Shown here piece by piece: positions 23,522 to 33,896 of a stretch of 64,000 nt of DNA. Every line of letters begins with the position of its first letter. Position 1 is the stretch's first letter. The DNA lies in NCBI GenBank assembly GCA_025765595.1, contig JAIVFH010000058.1:62001-126000 (forward strand), given 5' to 3'. The notes beneath the pieces are model-generated. The model was not told the origin of the DNA and made no database searches. It saw nothing but the letters and a program-made list of their open reading frames with translations. This DNA is from Obelidium mucronatum. Lineage: Eukaryota; Chytridiomycota; Chytridiomycetes; Chytridiales; Chytriomycetaceae. The translations under genes and the position numbers were made by a program.

Positions 23522-24371
23522 CTTCTTACATGGTACAAACGACCGCAATCTTGGTTCGTCTCTGCTTCTGAATTTGTCTCAACGAATAAAACTCAGCAAA
23601 ATCGTCCGCTTGGCTTGTAACAGCAGTATATCTGAATATTAAAAATAGAATGATGACTAATTAATGAAATCTCCTTACAACACACACCACCACCACCACC
23701 CCTTACCTCAAATGTGTAAACTCTGAATCATCCGTAAACTCAACACATTGATTGTAATCCGGCCCAACCGGAATATCAACAATAAACTCCCCAGATTCCG
23801 TCAAAACAACATTTTTGAAAACCATCTTCATTTGCCTTCTCGGACTCAATGGACTCATGGGACTCATCAAAAGCCGTGGACTGGATTCATTGGAGGGGTT
23901 CATCAAATGGCTGCTCTTGGAGCGACCCAGCAGGAAACTTCGCGAAGGAGGCGCCAGGAAATTGGGCGTTCGATGGTGGGGACTTGAAAGAGGGCTTGCT
24001 GGGTTCAACATTGCACTGTTTTCGTGATGGCCATATGCAGGTTGTCGGTATTGCACAATTCTTGGATGGGTCAGGTTAATCGCATCAGAGCTGGTCAAGG
24101 TGGATGCCGATGGAGGAGGGGCACGAGGCTGTTGGTTCTCAGCCGTCAAGTCATTCAGCACGATATTAACTTGATGGGCTTCATCTCCTTCTGCTAATTG
24201 TCTGTACTGGTAGTGGCCCAAAGTGGAAGGGACGAAAATCGAACTGTTGTTGGATATGGCGCGTTGAGAAATGCGACTTGATCCAGCCCGTCCAGAAGAA
24301 GTACGAGTTCCTGATTGAAGATGATGATTTGTTCCTGGGGATGCAGGAGCGTCCGATTGAAGAAACGACAT
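20918..24371 (-). CDS. Chitin synthase (class I-III type)
   Basis: Nine exons (minus): 24371-23707, 23631-23530, 23460-23315, 23231-22875, 22745-22447, 22393-22079, 22004-21533, 21457-21230 and 21156-20918, giving about 940 aa. It makes chitin from UDP-GlcNAc at the plasma membrane. Order: a disordered Ser/Pro cytosolic N terminus (about 1-200), the glycosyltransferase core with [37 protein letters not shown] and the catalytic QRRRWLNGS (about 565), then several membrane segments and the conserved [12 protein letters not shown] near the C terminus. Most joins are dictated by conserved protein sequence across the splice. The exon 6/7 junction is weaker: TTTCAG followed directly would give a stop, so I used the AG 7 nt downstream. 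One intron carries a 41-nt A tract (plus strand). The upstream region is shared with a divergent family gene. Confidence 0.92.
23479..23519 (+). repeat. Poly(A) tract of 41 nt inside a chitin synthase intron
   Basis: An uninterrupted run of A on the plus strand (T in the gene sense), lying between exons at 23460 and 23530. It works as an extreme polypyrimidine tract before the acceptor, and its length is likely to vary between isolates or through sequencing error. Confidence 0.95.
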
Positions 24372-25027
24372 GGCTGAGAGTCCTTGGCACTACAGACATA
24401 TTCAGTTAGCTGGCGAGCAAAAAAATGTTTCGAGAAGCTTATCAAGCTTTGGCACTGCTTCCGATGATCAGTATTTAAGCAATGCTGAGACTGGGTCCAG
24501 CAGGGAAGGGATTCAGATCAACTTCGGCGACTTCCCGAACCAATATGCCTCAAAACAAACTCCCGGACTGAGCACACCACTGCAAGGGTAACATAGTACA
24601 TACACTTCAAGTTTGTTGGTCTGGCAAGGATGGAACGAAGATTTGAGACTTGGGGGAGTTCTGATAAGCAAAAACGAGATCTGTCAACAAAGACGAAACC
24701 GTTGGCACCGACCAGAGCTTGCGCAGTTGAGCCACGGCCAAGATATACATACCTTGGTGCTGCGATAAGATTATAGAAGTGAATGCAGTGTATGGGAGGG
24801 CAGGGTGTCGTCTGACAAGGCAGGACTAGACAAAAAAAGACGAGAACTTGTTCGGCGTCTTTGCAAAAAAAAAGCGTGCATTATATAATTGAGATAATTG
24901 AAAACAACCTCAAATCAAACATGGCAAATCAACATGAATGCTCAAACAGTGTTCAATTCGAGTTTATTTTAATCACAGTTGTTTCTTGAATCATCAACTC
25001 TTGCAAGGTGATCCGGCCTAATTCCAA
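24372..25027. promoter_or_regulatory. Divergent intergenic region between chitin synthase and a family gene
   Basis: About 650 bp between two divergent starts. The short open frames here (for example 24370-24591) have no family similarity. It should contain both promoters, but I recognise no specific binding site. Confidence 0.4.
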
Positions 25028-27559
25028 ATGGACTTGCTCTCCAAGTACGCGTCGTCGCTTGAGTTCAACATTGAATCGCTGAAGGAGAAGGTGGCGGGAC
25101 TCGAAGAAGAAAACGCGCGACTGCGGACGGAGCGGACGGCGTTGAACGAGCGGATCGCGGCGCTCGAACAACAAGCCGCAGCCGCCGAAGGAGCCGACGG
25201 CGGCGATCGGCGCGAGGCTCGGCGCGAGAGCGCGGGCGCGGGCGAGGGCGCGGCGGCGACGGCGGCGGCAGCACACGCAAGCACGCACGCAAGCACGCAC
25301 GCGAACGCGAACGCGAACGCGACCGACAACGACCGCTGGGACGCCGTGGTGCGCCGCCGCCACCCGGCGTTCGCCGCGCCGGCCGCCGACGCCGCGGCCG
25401 CCGCCGAGCTGCGCAGCCACGTGGCCGCCTTCCTCGCGCTGCACGCGCTGCCGGCGCCGGCGGGCGACGCGTTGCGCGCCGCCATTCCGCCGCGCCTGGC
25501 GGCAGAGTTTGCGGACTTCGTGGACGCAAAGTGCGGCCATATTCTGGCGCTGGACTGCAAGAACAACAACACAAACACCCTCAGCACTGCCCTCAAGTGG
25601 ACAAATGTGCTGCGCAAAAGATACCCCGCATTCAACACTGCCACATGCCATGCAAATGGTTACAAGGAGCTGCTCGAAAAGGCCGTCCAATTTGCTGCAA
25701 TACACGGAATAGACACAAGTCGAGAGAAGGGCAAGGCAAAGTACATTTATATCCCAACAAACTTGCACGACGTATTCTTGGATTATATCGAGCCTTGCTG
25801 GCTGAAGGTCATGAATGCTGGATCATCAACTCCCGCCCCCCAATTGTCAAATAATACCATTATACCCCCAAATGCATCTGGAGCTCCACCACCTCCACCA
25901 CCACCACCACCTTCTCCGCCTCGAACAGTAGCTTCAGCCCAATCTTTGAATACCATCGCTCAAAGCGCCGAGCGAATCACCATGGATGAAATAGACTCAA
26001 CAAAGAAAAGAAAAGCTCGTGACTGGGAAAGCGACAATAGCAACAACCAGGAATCTAGAAACGATGAAGATGAAGTGCTGGAAGAAGGTGGAACCTTGTA
26101 CTCTAATATCCCGCCTTCAAACCGATGCCGCCAATGTTTCGAAGAATTCCCAAATGCCTCAAAGTTACGAGAACACTACTATAACTTTCATGCACAAGAA
26201 CCCTTGATCCAGTATGCTGGAGTGGATGCACCCATCAGTAAGTTTTGTTTTTGTTTGTTTTTATGGGGAAAAAATTTTTCTCCTTTTTTTTCGTCCTTCA
26301 TGTCCTCTTTTTATTCGACTGTCTACTCCTACTCCTACTGCCCGCATTTTACTCTCCCCGCCGCAGGCGGTGTATTTCGCTTTTTATTTATCGATTTTCT
26401 GGAACTTTACAGCAGTAACATCTTTATTTCCTCGTCACTCGTTAACCACCAAAGGCACATCGCGCAGGATAACACTTTTGTTCAAACAAATTAACATTTT
26501 TTGTTTTTCCACTCGTCAACCACAAAAAAAACAGCTGTTCGCCGACAAAACGGAAAACTTCTATGCCCTTGTGGGGTATCATATAAATCAACCGAAGCAC
26601 TTGCACGACACGCGACATCCTGCTTTTTCTCAAGCAAAACCCCTAGAACAACACCAGCAAACGGCAGCAATAACAACAGCAACAGTAGCGGCAACAGCAG
26701 CAGCAGCAGCAGTAGCAGCAGCAGCAGCACTAACGCCACTTCCACCTGGATTGATTTAATCAAAACGAATATTGACTCGTCTTTCACCTCAAGTACAGTA
26801 TCTCCAGCTGCGAGGCAAAAGTACAATTTCGTTCAGAAAGCTGCCTTCAAGTTTCGAAAACGGCATAATCTGTTGAACAAAACTGGCAGTGGTGCATTTT
26901 TAGTTCCACTTGAACTGAAGGGTGTCTTTTTGGAGGAGATGGCTGAGGCATTAGGGTCAATACAAACTGCAACCGCAACCATCACCACCGCCACCGCTAC
27001 CGCTGCGGCCGCCTCCGCCAACATCAGCAGCAGCAAAAACATTCCTGCTGCTGATGACGCCAATAATTTGGAAAAAAACTCTTTGGGCGAGGGTGTAGCT
27101 CACGAAAGTGCGAGCTTGAAGTTTAGAAAAGTTTCGATTCCACCCGAACCCAGCTCGCTCGAGCTTGTTATGCGAAAACCAAAAGTTATCATGTACCAAC
27201 GGTAAGGGGAGAAAAAAAAAGCTTTATTATTTCACATTATATGTATTTAAAAAATACATTCTGGAACCACAATCTAACAATCTGCTCCTTCACCCTCCGT
27301 TTTTTTCTTTCACAGAATTTTAAAGCACGTGCTACCTCAATGCGACACTCTTCCAATCGAAGCCAAAACCGCAATTCACAATGGAGTCGCAGAATACCTT
27401 CAAGAACAAACCAAAGATCGATTCAACGAATGTTTGATGGGTGGAATGGGACTCGGAGTTCCAAGATACTTGATTGATGCCTTTCAAGAGTGGCTTTACG
27501 ATCAATTGATGGAACATTTTCAAGACCTTGAAATCATAAACTCGCCATTTACGTGTTGA
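25028..27559 (+). CDS. Zinc-finger family protein with three W modules and CTD
   Basis: Exons 25028-26237, 26535-27201 and 27316-27559 (phase 1, then 2) give 706 aa. The CC opens SLEFNIESLKEKVAGLEEEN. A GC-rich Ala tract overlaps a first W module (DRWDAVVRRRHPAF, about 100-175, ending IPPRLAAEFADFV). A second follows (LKWTNVLRKRYPAFN, about 188-265, ending IPTNLHDVFLDYI). A poly-Pro run and NLS-like KKRKAR precede ZF-A (CRQCFEEFPNASKL, about 366). ZF-B (CPCGVSY) lies after a 297-nt intron, then a Ser run, a third W (TWIDLIKTNIDSSF, about 472-560) and the CTD (about 626-706: ILKHVLPQCDTL, GVAEYL, VPRYLIDAFQEW). This is the most W-rich intact member that also keeps fingers and CTD. Confidence 0.82.
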
Positions 27560-28455
27560 TTGGAGAGGAAGACAAAAAAAAAATAGTAGGAGTTGGAAGA
27601 GAGGGAGGAAGTTAGAGGTGGGGGGGCCGCAATGGTTGTTCATAATTGAATTAAAAATAAAAAAATGAGACTAATATTCTTTTTAATTCTTGATTCCTCT
27701 TAATGACTCGCTGAGTTCGTGTCATGGCGTATTTAAAAGTTAAATATGCATGATTTATTTCCCTTGCGGTTTGACGTCAAACCTGCCAAGTCTTACAGAG
27801 AACCGTGTTCATCCATGAGGGAATGGAATCAACTGCTACGGCTGAATAGAGTTAAAATCCTCTTGTAAAATGAAGCGGCTTTACCCTCCGGCGACGATCA
27901 AAGGGGTGGCTCAAAGTCAAAGTTCACCTCCTTTCGAAAATCACTTATGCCGTCAACAATTTACATTTAACGAGTGCTATCTATGGCAATCAGCGATTGT
28001 TAACAATTGATGATAAGGCTGGAATGGAATTTTATGTTTACAAAAGTCGCTTTGATTGTAAACTGGACTGATAGCGGTCCGATTTCTCAGGGAAATCCTC
28101 AGGAATGAATCAGATTCAGCCTTCCTTGCAGCGAGATATATACGTATAATAATATATATATATACTCTTGGTGCCTAAGGCTGCCGCAATTGTTTTAGGT
28201 TTTAGATAAATTTAAGTTTACATTAGGGAAAATTCGGGATCTCGGCCAAAAAGTCTGGATTTCGACACATGGACCAGGTAACACAATAGTCAAGAACATC
28301 TGCTGAATAAAAGCCCCCGCTTTCCTCACACCCGATCTTTCTCCTGAATCTTGCCGCAAGTTGATAATGCTGACACATAAGATCATCACCCTGTTGCTCA
28401 AATAGAAGTCGGAGAAAAAAAGGTTAACTATCAGCAAAGAAAAAATTATCCACAA
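27560..28455. other. Intergenic stretch, about 0.9 kb
   Basis: No supportable gene on either strand. It contains a short TA-rich tract (about 28140-28164, ATATATATATA) and otherwise unremarkable AT-rich sequence. The minus-strand frame at 28195-28557 overlaps the next gene's first exon and has no recognisable domain. Confidence 0.4.
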
Positions 28456-29498
28456 ATGAGCCAACCATCCAGCGACAGTCAAGTTCAGACTCACGTCTCT
28501 TGTACTTGGGAAGGCTGTAATCAAACATTCGAGTCCAAAAAGAGCCGCAAAGAACATGTGAGTCTGCTCCCGAGAGCTGCCGTCAAGCGTGTGTTTACAT
28601 AATCATGGCTTTTGCTACCAAAAAGACATTCCAATATCATTCAAGTCCTCAAATCACATTCGCTGGGTCCCAGGGCCCCGTCGGCAAGTCCGCAATTTGT
28701 TACATTTTTGTGTTTTGCTATTCAGAATACAACTACTGACTAAACACTCTAAATAAAAGGGATCATAAGGAGTGACGACGGATGCCTGCATTGTCCATGC
28801 ATGGATTACAAGGTTCGAACTGTGGGAGCATTCAAGAGGCATGCCAAAAAGTGTCCTGGGTACCCAGTTGAAGAACAGCTGCCAGTCTTTGAACCAATGA
28901 TCGAGCTGCCTGTAAAGTGTGCATCTCCTGGATGCATACGCAGCTTTAATTCAAAGAATTCTCTGGCTGTTCAGTTGAGTCTTTATTTTACTTGTGGGAG
29001 CTGTACAATCTTTTTTAGAAAGAGTACTTCCAACACCCCAAAGTGTTATACTTGCAAACCATCTCAGTCTCACACAATCAATTATTTTATTTCCTTCTCT
29101 TTCCTTTCTCCAGTGTCTACGAATACCATAGCAGTCCAAAAGTACTCTTCTCCAACAGCCAACATGCCATCACCATCAATCGCGACCAAAACCGATACCT
29201 TCACTGCCCTTGCGGCGGGTACTCAGTTTTGACAACCGCTGCAATGTTGCGACATGCAAAACTCTGTGACGGCAATCCCCTTCTCGTTGATGAGGAGGAA
29301 TATGCTCGGCGGAGTAGTGGAAGCTACTCGCCGAAAAAGCAACGATCAAGCTTGGATACAGTCGATTACGTTGAAGTTAAAACAGAAGCGGGGATTGACC
29401 CAGTCGTATCAACTACGGTTGAAGCGCAAAGAAGCCCCCCTATTGTTTTGTCAGACACGTCATTTTACAATTTGATGAAGCTTGATTTTGACTCATGA
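28456..29498 (+). CDS. Short two-pair zinc-finger family protein (tandem trio, copy 1)
   Basis: Exons 28456-28557, 28626-28683, 28760-28973 and 29114-29498 give 252 aa. First pair: CTWEGCNQTF, then YHSSPQITF, then CPCMDYKVRTVGAFKRHAKK. Second pair: CASPGCIRSF, with its last His made by splicing (CA|T), then HVYEYHSSPKVLF and CPCGGYSVLTTAAMLRHAK. A basic SPKKQRSS and an acidic-hydrophobic tail DTSFYNLMKLDFDS end the protein. There is no CC, W or CTD. Intron 28684-28759 begins GCAAGT, so it appears to be a GC-AG intron; both paralogs have GTAAG at this position. This copy also has an extra intron after RKEH that the other two lack. Confidence 0.8.
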
Positions 29499-29979
29499 AC
29501 TTGAAAAAAAAAAAAAAAAGAAAGGAGAGAAAAAGAAAAGGACATTATAGTGATATAAAATTTATTTAACAAGGATTTAACTTCCATCAGAATATTGAAA
29601 CTGAAATAAACAATTATGAATATTACTCATCCTTCAGAAAATTTTCAGCCGGTGAACCTTATTGGCCGAAAAACAAGGACTGGCAGCTCGTACAAACCAC
29701 ATTGCAAAAAGGTAATTGCACAGCACTTTTAAACATCCCTGTCAAAGGTCACCTTGATTCCCCGATGTGATTTCAATTTTTGCGTTCGGAATCCCGGAAT
29801 GGTATGCATTCTATGCGCTATACGTACATCTCTAATTCTTCTCACTTGTGTGCCAGCGTCAGTCAACGATATAAAGTTCCGTCTCATTTCCTGACTTCAA
29901 CAGACACCCATCACCAAAATTGAAGGGGTTGTGAAATTTTTTCCCAAAAAACCAGAAATATAACGAAGTCAACATCTCC
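29499..29979. other. Intergenic stretch between trio copies 1 and 2
   Basis: About 480 bp with a short A tract after the stop codon and no supportable gene. Presumed 3' end and promoter. Confidence 0.4.
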
Positions 29980-30884
29980 ATGACATTTACTGTCGCCTGC
30001 TCACATGAGGGGTGCCTTCAGACGTTTGAAACAAAACGAGGAAGGAAAGAACATGTGTTTCAAGTCCATTCCAGTCCAAAGATTGTTTTCCTCGGTGGCC
30101 AAGAACCCGTTTGTAAGCAAAAGGGCGGAAAGAAGCACAAAAAAAAAGCCATCTCCACTTCAAACCCTCTCCATTCGCTTGCTGAATAACACCCCCCCTC
30201 TTTGAAACAATAGCTATTATCAGGCGCGATGATGGATTTCTATACTGCCCATGCTCAGAATACAAAGTTCGAACCGTTGGAGCATTCAAGCGACATGCCA
30301 AAAAGTGTACCGGCGTTCAGTTGATTGTACCACCAGAACCAGCTGTAGAGCTTGCCAATAAATGCACAGCAAAAGGATGCTTACGCAGCTTCAATACGAA
30401 AAACGCCCTTGCTGTTCAGTGCGTATCCATTTCTGTCTCTCTTTCTTCAAGTGTGCTGATGATGATTATTCTTCCTGATTTTTCCGGTATCATCATTAGT
30501 GTTTATGAGTACCACAGTAATCCAAAGGCTGTGTTTGTCAACCAAACCACAAAGGTTATTGAACGTGACCAAGAGCGATACCTGCATTGCCCTTGTGGTG
30601 CATACTCGGTATTAACAACAGCAGCAATGTTAAGACACGCCAAGACATGCGATGGCATTCCCCTTCCCGATAGTGAAACAGAAGCAGTTCGTAGAACATC
30701 TGGAAAGTATTCTCCAAAAAAGCGACGCAGCAGTATGGACGAAATAATACCAGATCAAAGGGTGGAACTAAATACAAATGTTTGGGGATCAGCGGGCTCT
30801 GGCTCAACCAGCAATGTCGGGGATCCTTTAGTTTTAACGGACACGAGCTTTTATGAATTGTTGAACTTGGATTTCGATTCTTGA
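29980..30884 (+). CDS. Short two-pair zinc-finger family protein (tandem trio, copy 2)
   Basis: Exons 29980-30112, 30214-30418 and 30500-30884 give 240 aa. The first pair has CSHEGCLQTFETKRGRKEHV and, after a phase-1 intron, CPCSEYKVRTVGAFKRHAKK. The second pair has CTAKGCLRSFNTKNALAVH, completed across a phase-2 intron, then CPCGAYSVLTTAAMLRHAK. It ends SPKKRRSS... and DTSFYELLNLDFDS. Intron 30419-30499 is 81 nt without an in-frame stop, so retention would insert 27 residues and replace the second finger's His. The tail resembles short acidic-hydrophobic activation segments, which is inference only. Confidence 0.82.
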
Positions 30885-31235
30885 ATTATTATTATGATTT
30901 GGTACTTGAGATTACAGTAATTGAATATAATGATTTCTCTATTTGTTGTTTTTGTGGTTCCAAGGAGTTACTAATGAGGTGGCCTCCCGTAAATTTTTCT
31001 AAACGTGGCTTGACGGCAGTTCAAATCACACTTATTACCAAGCAAATCGATTCCAGTTATCCACCGCCCAGAGGCAAATACTTATCGAAAACTGTCTTTT
31101 CCGCCTAATTGGAAAAAGAAATATCCATCCCAGCGGCCAAGACCAGCTTGCAAAGAAGTTCTACTTCCATCACCACTCCAAAAAAAAAAGGAAGGTGCGA
31201 GGGGGGAACAAAAAAAAAATTTATATAAAAATATC
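30885..31235. other. Intergenic stretch between trio copies 2 and 3
   Basis: About 350 bp, with a TTTATATAAAAA element about 25 bp before the next ATG that could serve as a TATA box. No gene is supported. Confidence 0.4.
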
Positions 31236-32134
31236 ATGAATCAAGTTGTGTGTCCACATGATGGATGTTCTTTAACGTTTGCGACAAAACGAGGCAGGAA
31301 AGAGCATGTGTTCCAAATCCATTCAAGCCCCAAGATTGTTTTCCTCGGCCGTCAAGAACTTGTTGGTAAGGAGTCTTTAATTAAAATCAGCGATAATGTG
31401 TCTTCATCTCCACTTCAATGCACACTACCCAAAAGCCCCCTTAATACTCACACCCAATATTGACAAACAGAAATTCCTAGACATGATGATGGATATTTAT
31501 ACTGCCCTTGTACGGATTATAAAGTTCGAACTGTTGGTGCATTCAAGAGGCATGCCAAGAAGTGCACGGGCTTTCCAGTGTTGGTGCCTCTGGAACCAGT
31601 TATAGAACTTCCCAATAGATGCACAGCGGAAGGATGCTCACGCAGTTTCAATACGAAAAACGCCCTTGCTGTTCAGTGCGTATCAGTTCTGTCTCTTTCT
31701 TGGTGTGGCTGACAACGATTATTCTTCCTGATTTTTCCGGTATCATCATTAGTGTTTATGAGTACCACAGTAATCCAAAGGCTGTGTTTGTTGACCAAAC
31801 CGCAATGGTTATTGAACGTGACCAAGGGCGGTACCTGCATTGCCCTTGTGGTGCATACTCGGTATTAACAACGGCAGCAATGTTAAGACACGCCAAGACA
31901 TGCGATGGCATTCCCCGCCCCAACAGTGAAACGGAATCAGTTCGTAGAGCGACTGGAAAGCATTCTCCAAAAAAGAGGCGTTTGAGCAGTGTCCGGGTGC
32001 CACAGCCAACTCTGACTGCAAATGATTTTGAAAAGTTGACTGAAGCAGAAGAGGCAAGCGTCAATACAGAAGATACGATTACGATATCCGATACGAGCTT
32101 CTATAATTTGCTAAACCTTGATTTCGATTCCTAA
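31236..32134 (+). CDS. Short two-pair zinc-finger family protein (tandem trio, copy 3)
   Basis: Exons 31236-31365, 31471-31675 and 31753-32134 give 238 aa. It starts MNQVVCPHDGC and follows copy 2 module by module: RKEHVFQIHSSPKIVFLG, CPCTDYKVRTVGAFKRHAKK, CTAEGCSRSFNTKNALAVH and CPCGAYSVLTTAAMLRHAK. It ends SPKKRRLSS... and DTSFYNLLNLDFDS. The second intron and following exon are almost identical to copy 2, whereas the first exon and the linker before the tail have diverged. Its 3' end meets the minus-strand RBR ligase 40 nt away. Confidence 0.82.
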
Positions 32135-32174
32135 CGATGATGATTGAAGAATAAATATCGCTTACAACGTTTAT

Positions 32175-33734
32175 TTAAAACGCTACATTGGCCCAATCCA
32201 CTTGCTGATGCTGAAGCCGTGCGCTATCTCGACTGCACTTGTGTTGATAGATAACCTCCGGCTTGTAAGCATTCCCACACTCATAACAAAAGTGGCAGCC
32301 ACAAATGCAAGTGATATGAAAACACCCATCGTTTTTCTCAATCCCAAGTCCACAACTCGGACAAATTGAAGCGTTCTGCAGAACCCACTTTCGCGCAATC
32401 TCATTCCCTTCCAACCATCGAATATAGGTTTGAATCCAAGGATGCTTCTCATCCACTTTCCCCTTCAACTCAGAGCCTTCGACCAACTGAATATACCTCG
32501 ACCTCAAATCATCTACAAACTGAGAATCACAATGATACAGCGAATGCTCCCCTTTAACTCGAACAAGACACCTGTCACACCACGTGGTTCCACATGTTTC
32601 ACAATACACAAGCGAACCACCAGAAACCTGCTTCATCACAACGGAATCGCATGAAGCTCGCGGACACGATACAATACTCGTTGACCGTGGATCGTGGGTT
32701 TTGAATCCATCCAGCACTTTTTCTACTTGCTCTTTGGAGAGCAGGCGTTTCAGGGTTTCATCGTAGGCAAGGTTTATCGGAGATTTGCATCCGCTTTCGG
32801 GACACAGGAACGGGTACTCGCTCTTGAGAGACATTTCGCGAACAGATAGATCCAAGTATCTGTCCATACACTCTTTACAGTAAATGTGTCCACAAAAGAG
32901 GCGAACTGCGTCCTTCATAAAACACGTGTCCAAGCAGAAGGGACACTCGATTTGAAACAGCTCGTAAGAATGTTGGCGAAAATAAGATGCAAGTTGCGCC
33001 TCTCGAGTTTCCAACGGTGGTGGGTGATACTTTCGGCGCATATTCTTGGCAGTGGGTGAAGACGACCCATTCCCAATAGCAGTTTGCCCATCAAGCTGGA
33101 CAATGGAAGGTGGTAAACGAAGTGGCGTTTTGAAACCTTGTGCAAGTAGATACGCGTGTGGCAAAGTCACTTTGGTCGTTCCTGATCCAACTGACGCTGC
33201 CAGCTCCTCCGTCAGGATAAATGTAAACGCCCCCCATGGAGTACATGCAGAAAAGGACTCAAACAACTGAAAAGAGTCGTTGATGATGAACTCCAAAATA
33301 GCTGAGGACGGCAAGCTTGGGTCTTCTTGCAAAAGAGCCTCGATTTTGCCATTAATCCAATTGCACCAGGATATGTTGAAGTGCGATCCAGAGCGAGAAA
33401 AGGATTCAAAGTCATCCACAAAAGCCGTGGTGATGGTGTAAAGGTCGGAAGGGGAGTATGTGAATGTTGCTCGCAACAAAGGGAATACAGGCTCGATGGT
33501 GAATGAAACTGCGTTGTTTGCAGCAAAGTCGACCTGACTTTGGTATACAGCCCGAGTGCAACCAAGAGTATTTGTAATGAGTGCTATGCTTCGGGTGTTG
33601 ACTTGCACCGCAGCAGATGCAGTACAGGTGTTTGCATCCACAAGAATTAGAGGGGTTCCTTGAGCTACTTCATCAGGGTAAATAAGCTCGGAGAGGCACC
33701 AGTCAGATTCCGTGGGGTTGAATTCGCAGATCAT
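32175..33734 (-). CDS. RBR-type E3 ubiquitin ligase (RNF14/ARIADNE-like)
   Basis: Single exon of 519 aa from ATG at 33734. It transfers ubiquitin from an E2 to substrate through a RING1-IBR-RING2 relay. RING1 starts ECPFCLDTCF (C264) with CGHIYCKECM. The IBR contains CPRASCDSVV, YCETCGTTWC and CLVRVKG. RING2 starts CPSCGLGIEKNDGCFHITC (about 456) and ends FCYECG. By family analogy the catalytic Cys is the C in NDGC. The N-terminal 240 residues resemble no family I can name with confidence; an RWD-like fold, as in RNF14, is possible but not shown. It lies between family zinc-finger genes. All expected zinc ligands appear present, so it looks functional. Confidence 0.9.
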   Translation of the reverse strand: MICEFNPTESDWCLSELIYPDEVAQGTPLILVDANTCTASAAVQVNTRSIALITNTLGCTRAVYQSQVDFAANNAVSFTIEPVFPLLRATFTYSPSDLYTITTAFVDDFESFSRSGSHFNISWCNWINGKIEALLQEDPSLPSSAILEFIINDSFQLFESFSACTPWGAFTFILTEELAASVGSGTTKVTLPHAYLLAQGFKTPLRLPPSIVQLDGQTAIGNGSSSPTAKNMRRKYHPPPLETREAQLASYFRQHSYELFQIECPFCLDTCFMKDAVRLFCGHIYCKECMDRYLDLSVREMSLKSEYPFLCPESGCKSPINLAYDETLKRLLSKEQVEKVLDGFKTHDPRSTSIVSCPRASCDSVVMKQVSGGSLVYCETCGTTWCDRCLVRVKGEHSLYHCDSQFVDDLRSRYIQLVEGSELKGKVDEKHPWIQTYIRWLEGNEIARKWVLQNASICPSCGLGIEKNDGCFHITCICGCHFCYECGNAYKPEVIYQHKCSRDSARLQHQQVDWANVAF

Positions 33735-33825
33735 TTGGTTCCAAGATATTTATTGTAATAGCAGAAATGAAACAAAAAGAATATGTGGCGAAGCCCCTTT
33801 AACTCCTCCAACACACACTTCCAAC

Positions 33826-33826
<1 letters not shown>

Positions 33827-33859
<33 letters not shown>
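33827..33859 (+). repeat. Poly(A) tract of 33 nt
   Basis: An uninterrupted run of A between the RBR ligase start and the 3' end of the next minus-strand gene. Confidence 0.95.
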
Positions 33860-33861
<2 letters not shown>

Positions 33862-33896
33862 AAGAGAAATTCGATATCAAGACGGCATTTTTTTTT

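Larger units (their letters stand above)
29980..32134 (+). repeat. Direct tandem gene duplication, about 0.9 kb units
   Basis: Segments 30400-30700 and 31660-31960 are near-identical, including the intron sequence TTCTTCCTGATTTTTCCGGT and both exon flanks. Copy 1 (28456-29498) is a more diverged third unit. Confidence 0.85.

Noticed and set aside
23354..23642. Poly-Lys reading frames
   Set aside because: Produced by translating the 41-nt A tract in a chitin synthase intron.
24370..24591. Plus-strand 73-aa frame beside the chitin synthase start
   Set aside because: No domain, no homologous neighbour, and sits in the divergent promoter region.
28195..28557. Minus-strand 120-aa hydrophobic frame
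   Set aside because: Overlaps the first exon of the 28456 gene antisense and shows no conserved motif.
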